Shown piece after piece: positions 42,983 to 53,374 of a stretch of 64,000 nt of DNA. Source of the stretch: Kosakonia pseudosacchari (GTDB lineage: Bacteria; Pseudomonadota; Gammaproteobacteria; Enterobacterales; Enterobacteriaceae); NCBI RefSeq assembly GCF_900184035.1, contig NZ_FXWP01000026.1:1-64000 (forward strand), written 5' to 3'. A program made the translations under genes and the position numbers. Under the pieces are notes generated by a model that saw only the letters and a program-made list of their open reading frames with translations, did no database searches and was not told where the DNA came from. Numbering within the stretch: position 1 is the stretch's first letter; every line of letters starts with the position of its first letter.

Positions 42983-43101
42983 CGGCGCAGATGCGCGCTG
43001 TTGCGCATCTGTTGCGCTGATGAAAACTGAATGAAGTTTCCCCGCCCCGTGCGCCGGTTCTGCGATACAATAACGCTACGTTATGTACCGGAGAGTTAGG
43101 C

Positions 43102-43599
43102 ATGTCACACCCTGCGCTTACGCAACTGCGTGCGCTGCGCTACGTAGACGCAATCCCCGCGCTTGACCCGCAACTGCTCGAGTGGCTGCTGCTGGAAGAT
43201 TCGATGACCAAACGTTTTGAGCAACAAGGCAAGACGGTCAGCGTGACGCTGATTCGGGAAGGCTTTGTGACGGAAGATGAGATCGCCGAAGAGCGCGACA
43301 GTCTGCCGAAGGAGGATCGTTACTGGTTGCGGGAAATTATTCTCTGCGCCGACGGGGAACCCTGGCTCGCCGGACGCACCGTGGTGCCGGAATCTACGCT
43401 GAGCGGCCCGGAACTGGCGCTGCAAACCCTGGGTAAAACGCCGCTTGGGCGATATCTCTTTACCTCATCTACGCTTACGCGTGACTTTATTGAAATTGGT
43501 CGTCATGAGCAGCTCTGGGGACGCCGTTCCCGTCTGCGTCTGGGCGGAAAACCGCTGATGCTGACCGAACTGTTTTTGCCTGCATCGCCGCTGTACTAA
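43102..43599 (+). CDS. ubiC: Chorismate pyruvate-lyase
   Basis: UbiC converts chorismate to 4-hydroxybenzoate plus pyruvate, the first step of ubiquinone synthesis. 165 aa, as in E. coli. Product-site residues lie in [23 protein letters not shown] and R-T-V-V-P, and the catalytic Glu in the C-terminal [12 protein letters not shown]. It precedes ubiA by 12 bp in a two-gene operon. yjbI, which lies upstream in E. coli, is absent. Confidence 0.97.
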   Translation: MSHPALTQLRALRYVDAIPALDPQLLEWLLLEDSMTKRFEQQGKTVSVTLIREGFVTEDEIAEERDSLPKEDRYWLREIILCADGEPWLAGRTVVPESTLSGPELALQTLGKTPLGRYLFTSSTLTRDFIEIGRHEQLWGRRSRLRLGGKPLMLTELFLPASPLY

Positions 43600-43611
43600 G
43601 AGGAAAAGAAA

Positions 43612-44487
43612 ATGGAGTGGAGTCTCACGCAGAATAAGCTGTTGGCCTTTCACAGGCTTATGCGTACGGACAAACCAATTGGCGCTTTGCTGCTGCTGTG
43701 GCCAACGCTGTGGGCGCTGTGGGTGGCGACGCCGGGCGTGCCGCCGCTGTGGATTTTGCTGGTTTTTGTCGCGGGTGTCTGGCTGATGCGCGCTGCCGGT
43801 TGTGTGGTCAATGACTATGCGGATCGTAAATTTGATGGTCATGTTAAACGCACGGCGAATCGCCCGTTGCCAAGCGGCGCGGTGACGGAAAATGAAGCGC
43901 GCGTGCTGTTTGTGGTGCTGGTGCTGCTGGCCTTCGCGCTGGTGCTGACACTGAATGTGATGACCATTCTGCTCTCCGTCGCTGCGCTGGCGCTGGCGTG
44001 GGTTTACCCGTTTATGAAGCGCTATACGCATCTGCCGCAGGTGGTACTCGGCGCGGCGTTCGGCTGGTCGATTCCGATGGCTTTTGCCGCCGTGAGTGAA
44101 TCTGTACCGCTGAGCTGCTGGATTATGTTCCTCGCCAATATCCTGTGGGCGGTGGCGTACGACACGCAGTATGCGATGGTTGATCGTGACGACGATGTGA
44201 AGATTGGTATCAAGTCGACGGCGATTTTGTTTGGTCGTTTCGACAAGCTGATTATCGGGATTTTGCAGGTGGCTGTGCTGGCGCTGATGGCGTCGATTGG
44301 CTGGCTGAATGGGCTGGGCTGGACGTACTACGGGACAGTGCTGATCGCCGGTGCGCTGTTTGTTTACCAGCAAAAATTGATTGCCGGTCGCGACCGGGAT
44401 GCCTGTTTTAAAGCGTTTATGAACAATAACTATGTGGGGCTGGTGCTGTTTTTAGGGCTGGCGTTGAGTTACCTGCATTTGCCTTGA
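43612..44487 (+). CDS. ubiA: 4-hydroxybenzoate octaprenyltransferase
   Basis: UbiA attaches the octaprenyl chain to 4-hydroxybenzoate in the inner membrane. 291 aa (290 in E. coli) with about nine membrane helices. Both Asp-rich Mg-diphosphate motifs are intact: NDYADRKFD (near 71) and the [12 protein letters not shown] block (near 190). GAGG precedes the ATG at 43612. It is cotranscribed with ubiC and converges on plsB. Confidence 0.97.
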   Translation: MEWSLTQNKLLAFHRLMRTDKPIGALLLLWPTLWALWVATPGVPPLWILLVFVAGVWLMRAAGCVVNDYADRKFDGHVKRTANRPLPSGAVTENEARVLFVVLVLLAFALVLTLNVMTILLSVAALALAWVYPFMKRYTHLPQVVLGAAFGWSIPMAFAAVSESVPLSCWIMFLANILWAVAYDTQYAMVDRDDDVKIGIKSTAILFGRFDKLIIGILQVAVLALMASIGWLNGLGWTYYGTVLIAGALFVYQQKLIAGRDRDACFKAFMNNNYVGLVLFLGLALSYLHLP

Positions 44488-44494
44488 GTTTTTT

Positions 44495-44516
44495 CCCCTC
44501 TCCGGGAAGAGAGGGG
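44495..44516. repeat. Palindrome between ubiA and plsB
   Basis: CCCCTCT-CCGGGAAG-AGAGGGG. It is the same kind of CTCTCCCC/GGGGAGAG palindrome as in the 62-bp repeats at 32971-33181. It lies between two convergent genes. T6 precedes rather than follows it on the plus strand, so termination is doubtful. Confidence 0.55.
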
Positions 44517-44527
44517 ACAATTTACCA

Positions 44528-46951
44528 TCACGCTTCCGCTTGCGTCGCGCTCTCAATCGTCAGACGCACATCCGACGTTATCAAGTCCGCCAGCATCTGG
44601 TACACATTTAAGGTGCGTGCCGGATCCGCATCGCCGGTATCGCTGATATAACCTTCATCGCGCAGCGTCAGCACCAGCGTACTGAATACTGCTTTATCAA
44701 AGAACTCCGGCGCGTTAATGCCGTGCAGCACCGACAGACGCTGCGCCAGCGTGCGGCTCTCTTTTTCCAGCGTGCTGCGGTTCATCGCCGGGTTGGCGCT
44801 CAGCAGCCAGAAAGTAATGGCGTAACGCTGTAAGGTTTCACGCGCGCCTGCCGCCAGCAGTTGCAAAGTGCGGGAGTGCGCCGGATTGATGCTCAGACGA
44901 TCGTCTTTCACCGTCAACAAGCCCTGGCGCAGTAGTTCTTGCGTCAGATTCTCCAGCACTTGTCCCAGCTCCTCTTTTTCCCAGCGCAGGAACAGCTCGG
45001 CTTTCAGCATCGGGTAGAGTAGCTCGACGTGGCGCAGGATCTCGCTACGGGAGATCGCACGGTGCTGGGTGACAATGGCCGCCAGCAGCGACGGCAGCAT
45101 CAGCATATGCGCAATGTTGTTGCGGTAGTACGTCATCAACACCGCCTGCTCACGCGGCAGAATGATGATATCGCCGATGGTGTCTTTCTCGACTTCGAAC
45201 TTATTCATCTGCAGCGCGTGATCGATAAGCTCGCTGGCGCTGGCCGAAGGTGTGGTCGAATCCGGCGAATAAGGCACGTTGCGCATCAGCTCGAGATAAC
45301 AGCTTAACTGCTCGGTCAGCTGCTCACGCGTCAGTGAACGCTGGCGGGAGGCCAGCAGCGCCGTACAGCACAGGTTCATGGCGTTAGCCGCACCCGCGTT
45401 GTTGATGCGCACCATCAGGTCAGCGGCAATGGCGTTCACCGTTGGTGTTAACCACGCCGGACGGATGGATTCAATGGGATCGATGGCTTCGCGCCACTCC
45501 GGAACATGGTGGTTCAGGTAGTTCATCAGCGGGATAGGCTCGCCGAAGTTCACATAGCCCTGACCGAGGTTACGCAGCTTGCTTAAACCCCGCACCATCT
45601 GCAACAGGCTCTCTTTCTCTTTCGTCGCGCCACGCAGCTCTTTGGCGTAAGTGCCCACTTCCATCACGTGTTCATACCCGATGTAAATTGGCACCAGCGT
45701 GATTGGGCGCGTACCGCCGCGCAGCATCGCCTGGATGGTCATCGACAACGTACCGGTTTTCGGATCCAGCAAACGCCCGGTGCGCGAACGTCCGCCCTCA
45801 ACGAAGTACTCCACCGAATACCCGCGGCTGAACAGCTCGCCCAGATATTCGCGGAACACGGTGGAATAGAGCTTGTTGCCTTTAAAGGTGCGGCGAATGA
45901 AGAAAGCGCCCAGCCGGCGGAAAATCGGCCCGGCGGGCCAGAAATTCAGGTTGATACCGGCAGCGATATGCGGCGGCACCAGCCCCTGGTGATAGAGCAC
46001 ATAGGAGAGCAGCAGGTAGTCCATATGGCTACGGTGGCAGGGCACATAGACAATTTCGTGGCCGTCATGCGCCAGCTGGCGTACGCGCTCTGCATTATGC
46101 ACGTTGATGCCCTGATAGAGACGGTTCCAGGTAAAACCCAGAATGCGGTCAGTCAGGCGAATCATCTCGTAGGAGAAGTTCGCGGCAATCTCTTCCATCA
46201 GCGCGATGGCGTTTTGCTGCGCCTTATCATGGGAGATTTTTTTGCTGCGCGCTTCATCTTCAACGGCGCGGGCAATCGCTTTGGACGAGAGTAATTTGTT
46301 AAACAAATCCTGGCGAGCCGGCAGTCGTGGGCCTACCGCAGCCAGACGCTGGCGGGCAAAGTGCATACGCGCCACGCGCGCCAGTTTCTGCGCGATAATT
46401 TTATCGGTGCCGTGCTCGGTCGCCATCCGGCGCAGCGAAACCGGTGGTGAAAAACGCACAAAGCTGTCGCGGCCAAGCCAGGAAACCGCAAAGAATTTCT
46501 GGATGCCATTCAGCATGCGCAGCGGCGGGTTAATTTCGCCTTTTTCACGCCCTGGCGAACGACCAAACATCACCGACACCGGCACCATTTGCACATCCAA
46601 ATCGGGATGGCTGCGATGTAAATCCAGGTAGTCGTGGAACAGCTTGATCGACTCTTCTTTCGGCGCGTAATAGGTGAACACGCGCGGGCCGCCGTGGATA
46701 AACACGAAACGCGGCAGCAACGCGCCGTCGATTTCCAGCGGTTCCAGGGGATCGGGCAGCTCATGCGCCAGACACTGCGCGCGTAAAGTCAGTAAATCTG
46801 CCTTTGAGTTATAAGGCAGCACGTACATGATGGGGCGTGATGTATCGAGACCCAGTTCCTGTGCAGGTTCTGCGGGGATCGATTTACTTTTTACCAGCAC
46901 GCTTAATGGTAAATTCAGTAATTTGTAGTAAATTCGTGGCCAGCCGGACAT
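44528..46951 (-). CDS. plsB: Glycerol-3-phosphate acyltransferase
   Basis: PlsB acylates position 1 of glycerol-3-phosphate at the inner membrane, the first step of phospholipid synthesis. From 46951 ([12 protein letters not shown]) it has 807 aa, the E. coli length. The acyltransferase blocks are [12 protein letters not shown] (the HX4D catalytic pair, about 306-311), [20 protein letters not shown] and LVPIYIGYE. An in-frame ATG at 46984 would add 11 residues, and neither start has a good binding site. It is divergent from dgkA, an arrangement kept in E. coli. Confidence 0.96.
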   Translation of the reverse strand: MSGWPRIYYKLLNLPLSVLVKSKSIPAEPAQELGLDTSRPIMYVLPYNSKADLLTLRAQCLAHELPDPLEPLEIDGALLPRFVFIHGGPRVFTYYAPKEESIKLFHDYLDLHRSHPDLDVQMVPVSVMFGRSPGREKGEINPPLRMLNGIQKFFAVSWLGRDSFVRFSPPVSLRRMATEHGTDKIIAQKLARVARMHFARQRLAAVGPRLPARQDLFNKLLSSKAIARAVEDEARSKKISHDKAQQNAIALMEEIAANFSYEMIRLTDRILGFTWNRLYQGINVHNAERVRQLAHDGHEIVYVPCHRSHMDYLLLSYVLYHQGLVPPHIAAGINLNFWPAGPIFRRLGAFFIRRTFKGNKLYSTVFREYLGELFSRGYSVEYFVEGGRSRTGRLLDPKTGTLSMTIQAMLRGGTRPITLVPIYIGYEHVMEVGTYAKELRGATKEKESLLQMVRGLSKLRNLGQGYVNFGEPIPLMNYLNHHVPEWREAIDPIESIRPAWLTPTVNAIAADLMVRINNAGAANAMNLCCTALLASRQRSLTREQLTEQLSCYLELMRNVPYSPDSTTPSASASELIDHALQMNKFEVEKDTIGDIIILPREQAVLMTYYRNNIAHMLMLPSLLAAIVTQHRAISRSEILRHVELLYPMLKAELFLRWEKEELGQVLENLTQELLRQGLLTVKDDRLSINPAHSRTLQLLAAGARETLQRYAITFWLLSANPAMNRSTLEKESRTLAQRLSVLHGINAPEFFDKAVFSTLVLTLRDEGYISDTGDADPARTLNVYQMLADLITSDVRLTIESATQAEA

Positions 46952-47080
46952 AAAGGATGTAAAGCCTCTGGTTAATAGTGCCATTGCGCCGCAAGAATAT
47001 CAGAAAGCGCACATAATTTCTGTTGTACCGCTGCGCGCTTGCTGAGACATTGACGCCAATTTAATAAAAAGGTTCTTTAA

Positions 47081-47449
47081 ATGGCTAATAATACCACCGG
47101 TTTCACCCGGATCATTAAAGCCGCTGGATATTCCTGGAAAGGCGTTCGCGCCGCCTGGATTAATGAAGCGGCATTTCGTCAGGAATCCGTTGCGGTTATC
47201 CTGGCAATTATAATCGCTTGCTGGCTCGATATTGACACAATGACGCGCGTACTGCTGATTGGTTCTGTGACGCTGGTGATGATTGTCGAAATTCTGAACA
47301 GCGCCATCGAAGCTGTGGTAGACCGTATTGGTTCGGAATTCCATGAACTTTCCGGGCGGGCGAAGGATATGGGGTCGGCGGCGGTGCTGATGTCCATCCT
47401 GCTGGCGCTATTTACCTGGATCGCATTACTCTGGTCACATTTTGGATAA
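47081..47449 (+). CDS. dgkA: Diacylglycerol kinase
   Basis: DgkA phosphorylates diacylglycerol to phosphatidic acid, recycling lipid released in membrane-derived oligosaccharide synthesis. 122 aa, as in E. coli, with three membrane helices. The family signature EILNSAIEAVVDRIG (about 69-83) carries catalytic Glu69 and Asn72. It is divergent from plsB and lies 108 bp before lexA. Confidence 0.97.
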   Translation: MANNTTGFTRIIKAAGYSWKGVRAAWINEAAFRQESVAVILAIIIACWLDIDTMTRVLLIGSVTLVMIVEILNSAIEAVVDRIGSEFHELSGRAKDMGSAAVLMSILLALFTWIALLWSHFG

Positions 47450-47512
47450 CGCTTCCAGAATTCGATAACGCCCTGGTTTTTTGCTTAAATTTGGTTCCAA
47501 AATCGCCTTTAG

Positions 47513-47549
47513 CTGTATATACTCACAGCATAACTGTATATACACCCAG
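47513..47549 (+). promoter_or_regulatory. Two LexA (SOS) boxes upstream of lexA
   Basis: CTGTATATACTCACAG (47513-47528) and CTGTATATACACCCAG (47534-47549) are separated by 5 bp, just before the lexA start. The first fits CTGT-N8-ACAG fully and the second has one mismatch. This double box is the known autoregulatory operator of lexA. Confidence 0.95.
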
Positions 47550-47557
47550 GGGGCGGG

Positions 47558-48175
47558 ATGAAAGCATTAACGGCCAGGCAGCAAGAGGTGTTCGATCTTA
47601 TTCGCGATCGCATCACTCAAACCGGTATGCCACCAACGCGTGCGGAAATCGCACAGCAATTGGGGTTCCGTTCCCCAAATGCGGCGGAAGAACACCTCAA
47701 AGCGCTGGCGCGCAAAGGGGTTATCGAAATCGTTTCGGGCGCATCACGCGGCCTTCGCCTGCTGCTTGAAGAAGAAGAGGACGATATTGGCTTACCGCTG
47801 ATTGGTCGCGTCGCTGCGGGTGAGCCGCTGCTGGCGCAGCAGCATATCGAAGGTCATTACCAAGTCGATCCGAGCCTCTTTAAACCTCATGCAGATTTCC
47901 TGTTGCGCGTTAGCGGCATGTCGATGCGTGACATTGGCATTATGGATGGCGATCTGCTGGCGGTGCACAAAACGCAGGATGTGCGTAACGGCCAGGTTGT
48001 TGTTGCGCGTATTGAAGACGAAGTAACGGTCAAGCGTTTGAAAAAACAGGGTAACACCGTCGAACTGTTGCCGGAAAACAGCGAGTTCTCTCCGATCGTC
48101 GTCGATCTGCGCGATCAAAACTTCACCATCGAAGGGTTAGCGGTCGGTGTCATTCGTAATGGCGCGTGGCTGTAA
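47558..48175 (+). CDS. lexA: SOS repressor LexA
   Basis: The repressor of the SOS regulon, which cleaves itself when activated by RecA filaments. 205 aa (202 in E. coli). The N-terminal winged HTH includes [23 protein letters not shown]. The cleavage site is the Ala-Gly in RVAAGEPL. The catalytic serine is in GMSMRDIGI and the lysine in VKRLKKQG. The three extra residues lie in an acidic linker [18 protein letters not shown] precedes the ATG. It forms the SOS operon lexA-dinF. Confidence 0.98.
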   Translation: MKALTARQQEVFDLIRDRITQTGMPPTRAEIAQQLGFRSPNAAEEHLKALARKGVIEIVSGASRGLRLLLEEEEDDIGLPLIGRVAAGEPLLAQQHIEGHYQVDPSLFKPHADFLLRVSGMSMRDIGIMDGDLLAVHKTQDVRNGQVVVARIEDEVTVKRLKKQGNTVELLPENSEFSPIVVDLRDQNFTIEGLAVGVIRNGAWL

Positions 48176-48256
48176 CGCACATTCGTTCTGCTGCGGGGCT
48201 GATTCAGGTTCCGCAGCGATCTCTTCTTTTCCCTCACTCACTTTTACATGCATACC

Positions 48257-49591
48257 ATGCCACTGCTAACCGCGTCCGATAAAGCGCTCTGGCGACTTGC
48301 GCTGCCGATGATCTTCTCGAATATCACCGTCCCATTGCTGGGTCTGGTGGATACGGCTGTGGTGGGGCATCTGGATAGCCCGGTTTACCTGGGCGGTGTG
48401 GCGATTGGCGCAACGGCGACCAGTTTCCTCTTTATGCTGCTGCTCTTTTTGCGTATGAGCACCACCGGCCTGACAGCTCAGGCATTCGGCGCGAAAAATG
48501 CGCCCGCGCTGGCGCGTGCGTTAGTCCAGCCTTTACTGCTGGCGCTTGGAGCCGGTGTGTTGATTGCGCTGCTGCGCACGCCGCTTATCGACCTGGCGCT
48601 GCATATCACCGGCGGTAGCGAGGCGGTACTGGAACAGGCGCGGCGGTTCCTTGATATTCGCTGGTTGAGTGCACCCGCTTCGCTGGGCAATCTGGTATTG
48701 CTCGGTTGGCTGCTCGGCGTACAGTATGCGCGCGCACCGGTGATATTGCTGGTGGTAGGGAATCTGCTCAATATCGTGCTCGATCTGTGGTTGGTCATGG
48801 GGCTGCATATGAATGTGCAAGGCGCGGCACTTGCCACGGTCATCGCGGAATATGCCACTTTCGCCATTGGCTTATGGATGGTGCGACACGTACTGGTGAT
48901 GCGCGGCATTCCATTGCTGACGCTGAAAAATGCCTGGCGCGGCGGCGTGCGGCGTTTGCTGGCGCTGAACCGCGATATCATGTTGCGTTCGCTGCTGCTG
49001 CAACTCTGCTTTGGTTCGATAACGGTGTTTGGCGCCCGCCTCGGGGATGAGACCGTGGCGGCAAACGCGGTACTGATGATGTTTTTGACCTTTACCGCCT
49101 ATGCGCTGGATGGTTTCGCGTATGCGGTTGAAGCGCATTCCGGGCAGGCTTATGGTGCCAGAGATGGCAGCCAATTGATGCATATCTGGCGGGCTGCTTG
49201 CCGGCAGGCCGGTCTGGTAGCGCTGTTCTTTGCCATTGTCTATGCACTGGCGGGTCAGCAAATTATCGCGTTGTTAACGTCGCTCCCCGCGCTACAACAG
49301 CTTGCCGGGCATTATCTGATTTGGCAGGTCATCTTACCGTTAGTGGGAGTGTGGTGTTATCTGCTGGACGGTATGTTTGTTGGTGCGACGCGTGCGGCCG
49401 AAATGCGTAACAGTATGGCGGTGGCGGCGGCCGGGTTTGCCGTTACATTACTCACTGTGCCTGTTTTGGGTAACCACGGTTTGTGGTTGTCGCTCGCGGT
49501 GTTCCTTGCTCTGCGTGGGCTGACGTTGGCGCTGATATGGCGTCGTCACTGGCGTAACAACAGTTGGTTTGCTGCCAGCGATCCTTCCTGA
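48257..49591 (+). CDS. dinF: MATE family efflux transporter DinF
   Basis: DinF is a SOS-inducible inner-membrane MATE exporter linked to oxidative-stress and bile-salt tolerance. It has 444 aa from the ATG at 48257 (MPLLTASDKALW; 441 in E. coli) and about 12 membrane helices. MATE hallmarks include ALPMIFSNITVPLLGLVDTAVVGHL at the start and YALDGFAYAVEAHSGQAYGA in the second half. An ATG at 48248 would add three residues, and neither has a clear binding site. It follows lexA by about 80 bp without a terminator, so read-through from the SOS promoter is likely. Confidence 0.94.
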   Translation: MPLLTASDKALWRLALPMIFSNITVPLLGLVDTAVVGHLDSPVYLGGVAIGATATSFLFMLLLFLRMSTTGLTAQAFGAKNAPALARALVQPLLLALGAGVLIALLRTPLIDLALHITGGSEAVLEQARRFLDIRWLSAPASLGNLVLLGWLLGVQYARAPVILLVVGNLLNIVLDLWLVMGLHMNVQGAALATVIAEYATFAIGLWMVRHVLVMRGIPLLTLKNAWRGGVRRLLALNRDIMLRSLLLQLCFGSITVFGARLGDETVAANAVLMMFLTFTAYALDGFAYAVEAHSGQAYGARDGSQLMHIWRAACRQAGLVALFFAIVYALAGQQIIALLTSLPALQQLAGHYLIWQVILPLVGVWCYLLDGMFVGATRAAEMRNSMAVAAAGFAVTLLTVPVLGNHGLWLSLAVFLALRGLTLALIWRRHWRNNSWFAASDPS

Positions 49592-49769
49592 TAGCGCTTT
49601 ATTCCCTGAGTTAGCGCTCCGATTTTTGCGCCTCGTTTACGCTGTTTTTATCCTGTTAGATGGTTAAAGATTCCGAATAAAATTCATAATGCCGAATCCC
49701 TGACTACAATAATCAGTACGTTCAGCACAGCGAGAACGTCATTTTAAACCGAACGATAAGGAGTCCATG

Positions 49770-49979
49770 ATGAATAAAGACGAAGTCGGCGGTAACTGGA
49801 AACAGTTTAAAGGCACTGTGAAAGAGAAATGGGGCAAACTCACCGATGACGATATGACGATCATTGAAGGTAAACGTGATCAGTTGGTGGGTAAAATCCA
49901 GGAACGTTACGGTTACGCGAAAGATCAGGCGGAAAAAGAAGTGACGGACTGGGAAACGCGTAATGATTACCGCTGGTAG
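49770..49979 (+). CDS. yjbJ: CsbD-family stress protein YjbJ
   Basis: A 69-residue small hydrophilic protein, the same length as E. coli YjbJ, abundant in stationary phase. The CsbD pattern GNWKQFKGTVKEKWGKLTDDD is at the N-terminus and ETRNDYRW at the end. AAGGAG is 6 nt before the ATG at 49770; a preceding ATG at 49767 is closer than usual. The function is unknown. It is monocistronic. Confidence 0.94.
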   Translation: MNKDEVGGNWKQFKGTVKEKWGKLTDDDMTIIEGKRDQLVGKIQERYGYAKDQAEKEVTDWETRNDYRW

Positions 49980-50289
49980 CCAACACATCCCCTCAAATGT
50001 GTTAACCCTCTGAAGGCTACCCTGCCCGATGGTACAAGGATGTACCACCCCTGTATTTTTCCCGTCTTTTCAGCACCAGCAGTATCCCACTTAGTTGTAT
50101 ACCTGTTTGCATCCTCTGCCTGCGGCACACAAGTTTTGCAGTATCACTTCATCTTTCACATGCTATTTCTGGCTGCGTTAACTCACATGTGTATTTATGT
50201 TCTTGCTGAATTTGTTTGGCTAACGCCAGACTAAAACACGACGCCTGGCTGGGGCCGTGAATCGAATAACCAATAACAGCGGGACAGCG
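49980..50289. other. Intergenic region between yjbJ and zur, no gene seen
   Basis: AACACAT and ATGTGTT (49982-50001) can form a 7-bp hairpin just after yjbJ. TGGTAC-AAGGAT-GTACCA (about 50031-50048) is a second small palindrome. A 64-codon frame at 50040 has no binding site or family resemblance. The strands converge here, so some of these hairpins may be terminators. Confidence 0.5.
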
Positions 50290-50805
50290 CTAGCGCGGTT
50301 TTTTCTTTAGCGGGACGCTATGGTCGTGGTGGCAGTGATCGTGATGGCGACAGGCTTCCACTTCGACGCAGGCTGCGCACAGGCCGTGGGCTTCAATAAC
50401 ATTATGGCGCAGGGCAAAACCCATTTTCGCCGCCAGTGCATGCATAATATCTTCCACACCTTCGGCCTGCTCTTCTTTCACCGAACCACAGCGGTCGCAA
50501 ATGAACATCGCAGAAGTATGAGTCGGCTGATCAAAAAGATGACACAGCACATAGCTGTTCGTGGACTCAACCTTGTGGACAAATCCTTGCTCCAGCAGGA
50601 AATCAAGCGCGCGATAAACGGTAGGCGGCTTTGCTTGCGGCTCGCTTTCGCGCAGCAGATCAAGCAAATCATATGCGCTGATCGCCCCTTGTTGCAGGCT
50701 CAGTAATCGCAATACTTCAAGGCGCTGGGGAGTCAGGCGCACATTGCGCTGCGCGCACAGCTTTTCAGCCTGCACTAACATCTCTTGCGAAGTGGTCTTA
50801 TCCAT
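50290..50805 (-). CDS. zur: Zinc uptake regulator Zur
   Basis: A Fur-family repressor of zinc uptake genes, active when zinc-bound. 171 aa, as in E. coli, from the ATG at 50805 (MDKTTSQEML). The DNA-recognition helix is in PPTVYRALDFLLEQG. Structural zinc ligands Cys103, Cys106 and the later Cys-x-x-Cys (GLCAACVE) are present, and regulatory-site residues His77, Cys88, His96 and Glu111 are conserved. The non-ligand Cys113 of E. coli is Gln here. The tail is His-rich (CRHHDHCHHDHS). A longer frame to 50949 lacks support. Confidence 0.95.
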   Translation of the reverse strand: MDKTTSQEMLVQAEKLCAQRNVRLTPQRLEVLRLLSLQQGAISAYDLLDLLRESEPQAKPPTVYRALDFLLEQGFVHKVESTNSYVLCHLFDQPTHTSAMFICDRCGSVKEEQAEGVEDIMHALAAKMGFALRHNVIEAHGLCAACVEVEACRHHDHCHHDHSVPLKKKPR

Positions 50806-51086
50806 TGGCGCTCTCTGGTCAGTGGGAATAGAAGGCCACACTTTACCATGTCCTGCCCAAAACGCCGAGATCGCCGCCCGTAAACTCCTTTTCTCGCTTT
50901 CCTTCCCGAAATGAATATCCTCTTCTATAAATAGTGAGAGTTTCCTCAATAACTATAGCGTTCATATATCCTGTACGTTCACTTGATTTAGCTTCTTTTT
51001 GGTCGTTGTTCGCAGCAATAGTGAATTCCTGTTTGTTACAAAATAAGCAGGCTTAAAAAAACTCATCTGGCTACGAGACACATATT

Positions 51087-52403
51087 GTGAATAAAAAACG
51101 TAAACTTTCAGTGGTCGCTATCGCTGTCTCCTTCTTTGCGGCAAATCAAGCAGGAGCAGCCAATACCTGGGCAGAAGCACGTAACGATGCAATGGGGGGA
51201 ACCGGTGTTGCATCAGCTAATTATGGCAGTGGAGCATTAATCAACCCTGCATTGCTGGCAAAAGCCAAGCCGGAAGATGACATCACGATTATCCTGCCGA
51301 GCGTGCAGGCGCAAATTACCGACAAAGATAACCTTCGCGATGAAATCGATAACATCAATGACAAAATTGATGGTTACAAGGATGTGATCGATAACCTGAC
51401 CGCCGCACAGGTCATTGCTAACCCGATTGGTACATTGAATCAGTTCCAGGGAGCGGCGAAAGATCTGGCTGACGAACTGGTGTTCCTGAAAGGCAAAACC
51501 GCACAGGCCAAAGCCGCTGCCGGCCTTGCCGTGAGCATTCCCAATGATGTGCTTTCTCTGGCCTTTGTTACCAAAGCGTATGCACACGCTCGCGTAAGTT
51601 CGAATGTCGATCAACAAGATATTGATTATCTGCGTAGCATTCAGAACAACGACGGTATTGCTTTGGGCGAAGCGCTGCGGGCGGTTGTCTCGCCAAATGG
51701 CAGTGAAGAGATCACCAAAAACCTTAACTCCACCGCCGCAGGCCGCGCGGCCATTGTTTCTGACTTTGGTATCGCGATGGCGCGCCAGTTTGAGGTCGGC
51801 GGCATACCGCTTTCCCTTGGTGTAACGCCGAAACTGCAAAAAACCTGGGTCTACAACTACACCGCCTCCATTTATGACTACAAGAGCAGCGACTGGAATA
51901 GCAGCCGCTATCGCACTGATGACACGGGCTTTAACATTGATGTTGGTGCGGCAGCTGACTTTGGCGAAAACATTACCGTGGGCTTAACCGGAACCAACCT
52001 GATCTCCCGCGATATTGATACCCAGGATGTGCGTATTCGCAACGGTAGAACCGGCAACGTCACCAATTACAAAGATACTTACCAGATTAGCCCGGTAGTG
52101 ACGGCTGGTGCGGCCTGGCACAATGATCTGGTGACCTTAAGCGCTGATGGGGATTTAACCGAAACCAAAGGCTTTAAGAGCGAGAAAAACTCCCAGTACG
52201 TTGGCGTCGGTGCGGAAGTTCGCCCGCTTAGCTGGCTGGCGGTGCGTGCCGGTTACCGTGCGGATGTGAAAGGTGACGATAAAAACGTATTCACTGGCGG
52301 TGTCGGTTTTGCACCGTTTAACCGCGTCCATGTCGATTTGATGGGGCTGGTCGGCGAAGATGAAACCTGGGGCGCAGGCGCACAGCTGAGCGTCACATTC
52401 TAA
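51087..52403 (+). CDS. TraF-like outer-membrane beta-barrel protein
   Basis: A 438-residue exported protein. The signal peptide ends NQAGA, with mature start near ANTWAEARNDAMGGTGVASA. That opening, with the S-x-A-N-P-A type GALINPALL, is typical of the chromosomal 'conjugal transfer TraF' and FadL-like barrel families. A helical insert rich in Asp, Asn and Ile (about 80-110) is followed by beta strands with VGGIPLSLGVTPKLQKTW and a terminal Phe (AGAQLSVTF), as needed for outer-membrane insertion. The start is GTG at 51087 with a weak binding site. There are no conjugation genes nearby, so a role in conjugation is unlikely. The substrate is unknown. Confidence 0.75.
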   Translation: MNKKRKLSVVAIAVSFFAANQAGAANTWAEARNDAMGGTGVASANYGSGALINPALLAKAKPEDDITIILPSVQAQITDKDNLRDEIDNINDKIDGYKDVIDNLTAAQVIANPIGTLNQFQGAAKDLADELVFLKGKTAQAKAAAGLAVSIPNDVLSLAFVTKAYAHARVSSNVDQQDIDYLRSIQNNDGIALGEALRAVVSPNGSEEITKNLNSTAAGRAAIVSDFGIAMARQFEVGGIPLSLGVTPKLQKTWVYNYTASIYDYKSSDWNSSRYRTDDTGFNIDVGAAADFGENITVGLTGTNLISRDIDTQDVRIRNGRTGNVTNYKDTYQISPVVTAGAAWHNDLVTLSADGDLTETKGFKSEKNSQYVGVGAEVRPLSWLAVRAGYRADVKGDDKNVFTGGVGFAPFNRVHVDLMGLVGEDETWGAGAQLSVTF

Positions 52404-52480
52404 GATGTTCTCACCGGAGGCTTAATGCCTCCGGTTCTCCTTTATGCTTATAAATCAGATAAGTAAGCCAGGTGGTGGGG

Positions 52481-53104
52481 TTATTTGCTACTCATCTTGT
52501 TGAAGCTGGTCATCAGATTGCGGTAGTCAGGGATGTGGTTAGAGAACAGGTTGCCCAATCCTTCAATGTCGTTACGCCAGTCGCGATGTAATTCACAGGC
52601 AACACCAAACCAGGTCATCAATTGCGCTCCGGCCTGCGACATACGGTCCCATGCTGAATGGCGGGTAATTTCATTAAATGTACCTGACGCATCGGTGACA
52701 ACAAACACCTCGAAGCCCTCTTCCAGCGCGGATAACGCCGGAAATGCCACGCAAACTTCCGTCACCACTCCCGCAATAATCAACTGTTTCTTACCCGTTG
52801 CTTTTACTGCCTTCACAAAATCCTCGTTATCCCAGGCGTTGATATTACCTGGGCGAGCAATATAGGGGGCATCGGGAAACTGCGCTTTCAGCTCCGGTAC
52901 AAGAGGGCCATTCGGGCCTGTCTCGAAGCTGGTTGTCAGAATAGTGGGTAGTTTAAAATACGTAGCGAGGTCGGCCAGCGCCAGCACGTTATTTTTGAAT
53001 TTATCTGGATCGATATCCCTGACCAATGACAGCAAGCCCGTTTGGTGATCGACGAGCAACACAGCGGCATTGTTTTTATCAAGACGTACATACGGTTTAG
53101 TCAT
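52481..53104 (-). CDS. ycaC: YcaC-type isochorismatase-family hydrolase
   Basis: A 207-residue cysteine hydrolase almost identical in sequence to E. coli YcaC (208 aa). YcaC has the isochorismatase fold but an unknown substrate. The catalytic triad region is visible: VDHQTGLL (Asp19), the Lys in the middle, and TEVCVAFPALSA (Cys near 118). AAGGAA precedes the ATG at 53104. In E. coli ycaC is elsewhere on the chromosome, so this copy is relocated or is a paralogue. The remaining 270 bp up to dusA hold no gene. Confidence 0.85.
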   Translation of the reverse strand: MTKPYVRLDKNNAAVLLVDHQTGLLSLVRDIDPDKFKNNVLALADLATYFKLPTILTTSFETGPNGPLVPELKAQFPDAPYIARPGNINAWDNEDFVKAVKATGKKQLIIAGVVTEVCVAFPALSALEEGFEVFVVTDASGTFNEITRHSAWDRMSQAGAQLMTWFGVACELHRDWRNDIEGLGNLFSNHIPDYRNLMTSFNKMSSK

Positions 53105-53374
53105 TTCCTTGAACTCCCTTTGACCCATTACGGTGATAAATAGCTTTCGCTATTAATGAACATTTCCTATGCCTACCAAAAATGTTAGGTAGTGGTTCCG
53201 TTTTGCGCAAGGCGACCCCGGGCATATATCCACAGGGAATGTAGGTCATACGTTGTCTCAGCAGGTTAACGCACTTTCTCTATGCTAGAATAATGCCCCC
53301 GCTATTTCAGGCGTCGGCGATGGCCGGACCTGAGCGGAAATCAGATACGACAAACCTATTTAAAACTGTCCAAA

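Noticed and set aside
43465-44373. 302-codon open frame antisense to ubiA
   Set aside because: Gln/Arg/His-rich composition from reading membrane-protein codons on the other strand. Not a gene.
50040-50234. 64-codon hydrophobic frame after yjbJ
   Set aside because: No ribosome-binding site and no resemblance to a known small membrane protein.
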